This document shows, piece by piece, positions 56,812 through 64,000 of a DNA stretch of 64,000 nucleotides. Origin of the DNA: Amoebophrya sp. A120 (taxonomy: Eukaryota > Sar > Dinophyceae > Syndiniales > Amoebophryaceae). Within the stretch, counting starts at the first letter, position 1. The number at the start of each line of letters is the position of its first letter. The notes below the pieces were generated by a model. That model searched no databases. It was not told where the DNA came from and saw only the letters and a program-made list of their open reading frames with translations. The stretch lies in the NCBI GenBank assembly GCA_905178155.1, contig CAJINV010000001.1, forward strand, positions 1,539,904 to 1,603,903. The letters run 5' to 3'. Position numbers and translations under genes: made by a program.

Positions 56812-59800
56812 TCATGGAAGATTCGCGCTGTCAGGATTGGATGAAAAATAACACAAACAGGTCGGATGCATGAGTATTACAAATGAACAGGTAGCAAGCA
56901 GTGACGTATACTTTTCCGATAGGTAGCCGGTGGCAGGAGCAGGCGTGGTAGCATCTTCCCCAACTCCCGGCTTTTTCTTGGGGCTTTCGTCGCTCTTATT
57001 TGCCTTACTAGTAGTCTGGGTTGTAGTTGTACTCCTCTTGTCAATAGATGAAGTTGCGCCGGCCTCAAAAGCCTGCGTACTAGCTTGCTTCTTTTTGTTG
57101 CGTTTCTTCTTTCTTTTGCTGCTTGCGAAGAGAAAATCGTCGTCGTCAGAGGCTGCGGTTGCTTCTACGGCTGAAGTCGTACTACTAGGTTTGACAGCAA
57201 CTGCAGTTGCGCTGGTCGTTCCACCACCAGCTGCAGTCCCATCTACTTCTTCTTTGTCCACTCCGTCTTCTTTACAGCTGTGTTTCTTTTTGCTCCAGCC
57301 GTTCGAAAGACAGTCCTTCATTGGAGAATTCACGAGCACGCGAAGGCAATTTTTCGCGCACATATTCGGGATGGCGCAGAAAGGGCTCACCTGCAAGCTC
57401 GTCCCGAATACAAATAACAAATCCGCCAGTTCCCCTTGGTGCTGGGAAGACCCGGGGACCCGCGGACTGGCCGCTGTGGAGGACGAGTCCGGGGATGAGG
57501 GCTCTAGGTGGGTGTAGTGTCGAAAGTCGGGGGTTATGTCGCTATTTATATTTGCATTTGCTCCGGGCGAGATCGAGAAACTACTTGTGCTTGCGCCTCC
57601 GGCTGCTCCATAGTTCGAAAAATTGCTACTCGCGGAGGAAAAAACGCGGCCCCGTTGCTGTAGTGCGGAAGAAGAATTTAAATTTTGCCCAGCACCACTG
57701 CGCGCTGCGACGGTAGAAAAGGAGGGCGGTGGACTGTGGTCCTGGAAAAGTTTTTTCGGTTTCGGGTGGTTCGGGTGCTGCTGGTGCCCATGTTGTCCAT
57801 GATGACCGTGATGATGGTGCTTATTGCCATTCCCTCCGTGATGCCCATGGTGATGTCCGTGTTTCCCCCCGGAGGGCAAACTACTTCGGTTGCTTTTCGG
57901 GCTAGCACCGCCGCCGAAGTCTTCGATCAAGCAGTCGTCCAACCGGCGAGGCAGGGGATCACCGTACAAAACCAGAGACTGGGGGTGTCGCAGGCTCCCG
58001 TGACACTCGACAATGCGATTCGGGGGGAGTAGCGGCACTGAGTGTTTCTTCTTTTTCTTGCGCGCCGACCCGTGGGGCGTGTCGCCAGGAGGGTGGGAGG
58101 AGGAGGATTGCTGGAGGAGTAGCTTCTTCGGAGTTGGGGACTGTCGTGATGTAGTTTTAGATCGATTTTTGGGTCTTGGCCGAGCTCAAGGTCGTGAGGG
58201 TACAGATGCTGTTTGTCGTTTCAAGAATTAGTATGCATTGGGCAGATGAAATCACGACCGAGAAATACTTGGAACAAAATTCTTTACCATAAGATACGGA
58301 TGGCGGAAGTCTTTTTTCCCCCGGCCAGGGGAAGCTGCAGAAGCCGTAGCGGACTCTGCTTGGCAAGTACTCGGCTTTCCGGAAAAGAGACTGCAAATCT
58401 TTCCGAGCAGGTTTGCAGGAGGCTGCAGTTTTTTGGGCGTGCACTGCATCGCATATTTCCGAATGTTGGGCGTGGTGGATGTTGTAGTTGCATCCCGCCG
58501 CGCCTCGTCGTTCAATTGCCCATGTTGATCCTCTACCTTCTGCGACTCCTGCAGCGCTTCGAAGGCTTCTTGAATCCTCGTCTCCAGCAACGGCAGGATG
58601 TCCATGGTTTCGTCGAACCGTTCGTCCTCGAACAAGTGCTTCAAGGCCTGGGTGTGCAGCCCGTCAATGTTCTGGGTGTAGACTCGCCGCAGAAAGCCGT
58701 GCTGCTGCAGCCAGCCGCAGAAAAGGTGGGTCAAGGACGGTCGCGTCGTGTCTAAATCGGGAGCTGAGGAGGAGGAGGAGCAGTTCGAACGGGGCGTTTC
58801 TAGGTCCAGCTGCTCGACGACGTGAGCAGCGGGGTCATTAACGCAGCTGTTTTGGTTTTCGCCCCCATCATCTTTCGCCTTGTCTACCCTGCTCTCCTCA
58901 CCGTCTCCTGCGCAGGAAGTTGCAGAACTGAAGCTCGTGTTCATCTCTTGTGGATTTTTCATCTTTTGGCTAGTTTTGTTCTTTGGGCCCTCCCGCTTCT
59001 TGTTCGTTGACGCAGTACCTTTCTTACTTTTCGAAGTGGCACTAGGCCCTTCTTCAACAAGTTTATTGACAGCAACCACAGATGTTAAATTTGTCGCGTC
59101 GTCTGGCGAGGAAGTAGTGGGGGAAGAGGTGGCCGAGGATGACGAGCTAGAAGACGAAGAACTGGATGAGCTACTGCTTGACGATGAGTTCGAAAACAGG
59201 TGCATCTCCTTCAACAACGCTAGCACGTCCTTTTCCCACACTTTCGGCCCGTATTTGTTGACAAACTGCCGGTTGAAAAACAAATCTGGCGCCTCCTGAA
59301 GCTCCGGAAACCGGTCGGTCAGGTCTCGGTTCTGACTAATCTTGTCAAACAGCCCGAAGGACTTGGAGCGAAAATCCGGAATCCCCACACTGGTCGACAC
59401 CCCGGCCCCGGTGAGAATGACGATGTTGCGAAACGTCCCCTCTGTGATAGCGTCGAAGAGCCACTCTTCCGTGATCTCTTCCGGAAAAAGAGAACCACTA
59501 CTTTCGTGATCGAAATTAGTAGCGTTGGAAAACCGGCTGTCCAAGTTGAGATGATCTCCAAAACCTTCCGAGCTGGCGGAAGAAGAAGAGCCAGCATGCG
59601 GGCCATCAAAGTCGTACGACGTTCTCGTGTACCTGTCCCGATCTGATTCGATGTTGTCTTGGTGTTCTTGGCCAATTACGTTGTCGCAGTAAAGATGACG
59701 AATGTTGTTCGCCGCGTTCTGTGTCTGCCCCGGACTTGTAGTTTCGCTCCCACACTTTGACTTTCCCTGATGCTCACCATAGCCACTTGCACCAGCAGGG

Positions 59801-60777
59801 TAGTAGTAATTCTCGGCGTCATCCTCGTGGTTGATAAAAGAGCCTCCTCCACTTGTGCTGTTGTCGAGTTCAAACAGCGTGCTCGTCGAAGAGCTGGACT
59901 TCTTCAGATTTTTGTTGTGAATCTGAAAATTCGCTTCTTCCGCTGCGAAATCGATGTCAATCTCGTCGACGAGCACCAAATGTGGATCGTCATTTTTTTC
60001 AGGGCTGGATTCCTCGACCTTCGTGTTCGTTTCTATTCCTTCCGGGCGGCTACGATCCCTAGTATCCGATGTTGCACCAGAGCAGGGATTCTGCTTCTTT
60101 TGTCCGTTTTCATTTTCAATATTAAGCTCTGCTCCATCATCCGCGGACGAGGTCCCTGTGGAGCATTCCTGGCGCTGCTCGTTAGCGCAAGTCGAGTTAG
60201 AGGCGCTAGTCGTGTCACTTGTGCTGCGCCGAATGTTCTTGTTGTATTGCGACGACGACGACGACGATTCATCGTCTACTTCCCGCGCCGACGCGCCAGC
60301 GCCCGCCGTCGCTGTAGAAGCATCATGGCTATTTACGTGTACGTACGATCCAGCTTCTGACGTAGTAGTACCCGATGGCGGCGAGAAGTTTTTTGCCACT
60401 GAGGGTTTAGTACTTCCTCCACCAGCTTCATCCGACCCTGTTGTAGGTTCAGATACTAACAACTTCTTCGGCGTTTTCTCTTCTGGGATCCCTAAAATTT
60501 CTGCTCGCATACGCTCCAGCGCGGAAAGTTTTTTCCGAGGCGCGTTGATGGTGGTCGTTGTAGCGCTAGTCGTCCCGGCCTGTGCCTGTGCTGGTCCGCT
60601 TTGTAGGGCGGCAGCTGAAGTATTCTTGTCTGTTGGTCCGGTATTTTTGGCGTTTTTTGGTGGTCCAGGAGCCACGACAGCACTGTCGGCCTTGGCAGTG
60701 CTCGTAGGAGCACCAGCTGCAGTTCCGGAATTCATTTTTGCCGAGCCTGGCCCTGAACGACGAGAACGAGGAGGCAT
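56812..60777 (-). CDS. Sirtuin (SIR2-family NAD-dependent deacylase) with large insertions
   Basis: Two exons (58288-60777, 56812-58140) separated by a GT-AG intron (58141-58287) give up to about 1,272 residues, several times the size of a core sirtuin. Core motifs in order: ILTGAGVSTSVGIPDFRS near residue 455, TQNIDGLH near 700, VECHGS with the catalytic His near 873, SLVLYGDPLP, FVFGTSLQVSPFCAIPN near 1070 and CLRVLVNSP. The N-terminal 440 residues are disordered and acidic/Ser-rich. Within the core there is a poly-Ser run near 531-550, a long linker after TQNIDGLH, and a His-rich stretch near 925-955. The usual four-cysteine zinc ribbon between HG and the GDPLP motif is absent. The tail is Lys-rich (KRKKKRNKKK), suggesting a nuclear location. 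A GTATAC donor near 56910 could start one more intron, so the extreme C-terminus is uncertain. Confidence 0.88.
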
Positions 60778-62848
60778 TTTTATCCTCTTGAAAAAGATAT
60801 TATACGAAAAATCAGTGCTTCAAAATACGACGTGATTCTGCTACTTGTACTTCATGAAAGAGATATAGTGCCTCTTATTGCGAAAACTGCGTTCCTCTCC
60901 AACGTCAATGGAGGAAACCATCTGCGCACCTTCTAAAACTTCTACTGAACAAGAACTGTGACTTACTACACTGGTACTGCTACAATGATGTGGTCTACTT
61001 AAAATCACACAGGAGGAGTCGCGATGCGAGCGCGACGAGATAATTCTTAACACCTGAATAAAACCGAACAGCATACAGTTGCACAGCGCAACGACAATAT
61101 GCACAAGAAATAAATGCTACACGTGCCACACCATTTTCGAGAAATTAATGGGAGTAAAAGATCGTCGGTGGCAGAGATCCCATTGCTAGTATGAGATGAA
61201 AGAAGGTATAGATATGGCTAAAAAATTCCTAGGTGTATCGAAAAGCTATATCCTTTATTCACATGCGAAGTACTGCCCTCGCGGGCGTTGTTTGTGATAG
61301 AGATCCCTTTCTCGTCGTCGTCCATGGTAAACAAACCCGACATAATAATGTCTCTACCGCAACTAGATGTAGTTGACAATTTGTCGGCGTTCCGGTGAGG
61401 TTTTTTCGTCAGCATTCTTTTTGGAGTTGCATCCAACCTTACAGGTTCATTTTGTGACATGCTCATTCAGTTGTGGTCGATCCAATCACACGGAAGATAA
61501 ATTATAGTCGACGTCATCTGTATTCTCACGCATTGAAATCAACACCTGAATCTTAATTTAAATGGCATTTCCATTATTTTCGGATATTAGAAGACTAATT
61601 TCATCGCAGATCCGTGAAGCAAGTAGGCCACAGCAGGATGCCCACGCTCGATGCTGCTACGTGTGGCTCCTGCATTCACAAAAGTGTAAGACCATACCGG
61701 AAGGAAATAGAAAACTTTTACCTTCAGGTCCTCAACTAGGGTTCATTTTTGAAGATAGAAACTTTTTGTCCCGGAGCTGTTGATAGTTGGTTCGCCGAAA
61801 TAGAAACGGGGAAGCTCCTCCACTTCTCTACTGGTACTGGTAAACCTTTGCACTCGTAATAGATTTGTTTCCAACATATTCAACTCTAGCCGTCGTTGTA
61901 AAAATCGTCGCTGGTTTCGCCACCGTTGTGCAGATTCCAATCAAGCAAATTTTGTCTTCGTACCCAATTGCTATTGCTCCTCGCGTGACGTAGTAAAACA
62001 CCTGGAAAATAGTTTGTATTTCTGGTGGCCTAGGTCTGAATCTGAAATCGCTTCACATGACAAGAGGTTTCTACTCGGGATATAATGCTGTATCAGAATG
62101 TAGTTGTCGATGTCGTCCTGTGCCGCTTCGCCGGATATTGAATCGTGCCAGGTGCTGCTGCTGCTCTTGTACAGATAATTTTTTTGGATTATGCGCCTCA
62201 ATGGTAATGGACAAGGAGATTATTTTCATCTCAAATTAAGCTACGAAGTTAATACGCTTCAAGTCGTCGGTCTTCACGGTGTAAAATTAAGTAGGGCGAT
62301 GAATCAATAAGGTGCCAACACTTCATCTCCGAGACATCGGGCAGCCAGATGTTGTCGCTGACCCGGAAAAATAGTCTCTTCCAATAAAATTGCACTAAAA
62401 TTATGTTGGTGACGCGCTACCGCTACAAGATTTTCGCGTACAAGAGTTATGTTATTTCAGGCAAGCTGTCAATCGAAGATGGCGTCACTGCTGGGTTGCA
62501 AAGAAAATAGTTTTTGGCTCGATTATTAGTCGTGCAGCTGCGACGTAAAAGCAATTTCAAGTCATGGAAAAGTCCAAAGATAAGATACGATAGTAGGTTC
62601 CGGAAAAAGTTATTGCTAGTGATTGTATTCGCTAAGGATGTTGTCTGAACGATTTAAGGTATTAAGTGTGTCTTGATTCTGATAGATAGTCTCAGTTTTG
62701 GTTTCTACTTTTACTTTTAGAAGTAGGTCGCTCGTCTCTAGGAAGTATGATTTCATCATGCTCCGCTTATCCGTTTTTTTTTTCGTTTACTGGAAATCTG
62801 GTCGATTTATGATCGTGCCTTGTTCATCATTTCAATCGGTAGATTCAT
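60778..62848. other. Intergenic upstream of sirtuin
   Basis: About 2 kb without a firm gene. The only open frame with some protein character is at 61218-61466 (minus strand; see separate entry). No introner ends or repeats were seen. Confidence 0.4.
61218..61466 (-). CDS. Possible small ORF, 82 codons
   Basis: Starts MSMSQNEPVRLDATPKRML and continues with mixed, non-repetitive composition (GRDIIMSGLFTMDDDEKGIS). Not recognised. It may be a real short protein, an exon of a longer gene, or chance; same strand as its neighbours. Confidence 0.2.
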   Translation of the reverse strand: MSMSQNEPVRLDATPKRMLTKKPHRNADKLSTTSSCGRDIIMSGLFTMDDDEKGISITNNAREGSTSHVNKGYSFSIHLGIF

Positions 62849-63690
62849 TCACGCGCCTTCCGCCGCCGGGGCTCCGAAGCCGAGGTTAATGCCGATGCTC
62901 AACGGCTTCACGTGCAGGTTTCCCGCTCTTGATGCTGGGAGAAAATTTTGTCAATCCGGCTCTATTTCTCTACAACGTGCTCGACGTCCCATCGTTCATG
63001 ACCAATTTCACTTAGCGCGAACGTCAAGTGACCTCCTTTTCACTTTTGCGTTTGCCTTCCTGGCGCTCGCGTTGCCCTGTAAGAAACAGAATGGTAAAGG
63101 CGCACGGTCACTCAATCAAGTGGTGAAAATTATGAATGCCGTGGCTGTCTGCTGGTACATGTGTGGAAGAACAAGCCAGGGGACCACCACAACTAACAAA
63201 TAGACCGAGAGATATCTTCAACGGGATTGGCATCGATTTTTCAGGGAGGATAAAGCCATGCTGGCAGCCTGGATTCCGGATGTCAGGAGCGGGTCGAAGG
63301 AAGTTGCTGTAGGTATAGATTTCTGAACTTCGTAATCCTCTCAAAATTAAGCTCCTTGGCTTAGAATTGAAGACGCATGCAAATGCTGTAGTGCTGCTGC
63401 TCATTCAAGCACAGTAGACATGATCAATATTGCGACTCGCCTGTTGTACTATCTTGCTCAAGCCAAAAACGTATGAATAAAACACACAACCAAGTACACA
63501 GTCCCAGCCTGCTTTGACTCAGGGCCTGTTGGTAGGACTGGTGCGTCGCAAAGTTGTAGTCGTCACGCGGCAACCGCGGGAGCTGGACTTGCTGGTACTG
63601 CGCCGGGATTCAGTATCGATGTGCTGCAAAGCTGCGAGTCTCAGCCAGTACAGAAATCAACTTCATCAACTTGGACACCTTTTAGACACG
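62849..63690 (-). CDS. Probable multi-exon gene, structure unresolved
   Basis: Several short minus-strand stretches look coding. Near 63520-63680, MKLISVLAETRSF and, after an in-frame TGA that a 54-bp GT-AG intron would remove, YQQVQLPRLPRDDYNFATHQ. Near 63290-63350, AKELNFERITKFRNLYLQQL. Near 63020-63080, a Lys/Arg-rich block after the acceptor TTTCTTACAG. A last exon reads HVKPLSIGINLGFGAPAAEG and stops at 62849-62851. I cannot fix the splice sites or name the product. Confidence 0.4.
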
Positions 63691-63787
63691 TCGTGAAAAG
63701 AACCAAAAAGAGTATCACGACGAGTAATTATGTAGGTTTAACAAGTTGGTCTTGATTTCAATATAGGCTGATGGTGCTTTGAATCTA

Positions 63788-63953
63788 TCATATCGAGGTC
63801 GTTTCGTCCCAGGCATGAACCACACTCTGCGTCATCGGGTCAAACGCATCACCGCTTTCGTGGACCTTAATTTTGAATTTTTTTCCTTTAGGTCGACAGT
63901 TCTAACATCACCAACATGGCATTGTTCCTTACGTCCAATTTCTTCCTCTTCCA
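63788..63953 (-). CDS. 3'-terminal exon of a gene running off the window
   Basis: Minus-strand exon following the acceptor CATCTTCTCTGTAG (63954-63967). It reads EEEEIGRKEQCHVGDVRTVD, then after a run of seven A the protein-like reading continues in the next frame as KFKIKVHESGDAFDPMTQSV, VHAWDETTSI and stop at 63788-63790. One extra A in the run would make it continuous. The product is not recognised; upstream exons lie beyond the window. Confidence 0.5.
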
Positions 63954-64000
63954 CTACAGAGAAGATGATGTTAACTCCCCACTACCAGTATAATTTGTAT

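Overview
The window is nuclear DNA of a eukaryote with intron-rich genes. Gene content (CCT-theta, THO2, ABCA transporter, sirtuin, calcyphosin-like EF-hand protein), the arrangement of genes in long same-strand blocks, and above all the many introns that are mobile-element-like (introners) with non GT-AG ends point to an alveolate. My best guess is a dinoflagellate relative such as the parasitic Syndiniales genus Amoebophrya, from which invasive non-canonical introns have been reported. The assignment is inference from these features; no marker gene here names the species.

Layout. 1-2.2 kb: GC-rich repetitive DNA with an 18-bp minisatellite. 3.4-25.4 kb: five plus-strand genes in a row: a large low-complexity protein, a very large protein with a likely lipid-anchored N-terminus, a small conserved-looking protein, a coiled-coil protein, and CCT8. 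25.4-27.7 kb: the two gene blocks converge, and this gap holds a strikingly AT-rich island. 27.7-60.8 kb: five minus-strand genes: a LicD/fukutin-type protein, THO complex subunit 2, an EF-hand protein, a full-length ABCA-type transporter, and a sirtuin. A second GC-rich island (46.7-48.5 kb) with a tRNA-like promoter head lies between the EF-hand and ABC genes. At the right edge there are pieces of at least two more minus-strand genes built of short exons.

The main discovery is a set of 20 introner elements in six sequence families. All but one copy start with TAT and end with ATA, and all are flanked by a direct repeat of 5 bp (exact or with one mismatch). Nineteen interrupt coding sequence. 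In every one of these, deleting the element plus one 5-bp repeat restores the reading frame; in the conserved genes (CCT8, THO2, ABCA, LicD) it also restores the family alignment. None can be written as a GT-AG intron. Ordinary GT-AG introns coexist in the same genes. Both orientations of the same family are spliced, two of them within the THO2 gene, and the families share an internal CATGACAAA-type motif. This suggests one transposition and one excision mechanism serving several unrelated-looking element families.

The genes are not a pathway: they cover protein folding, mRNA export, glycan modification, membrane transport, chromatin and calcium signalling. Exon positions below were read by eye, checked by reading-frame arithmetic, and may be off by a base or two.
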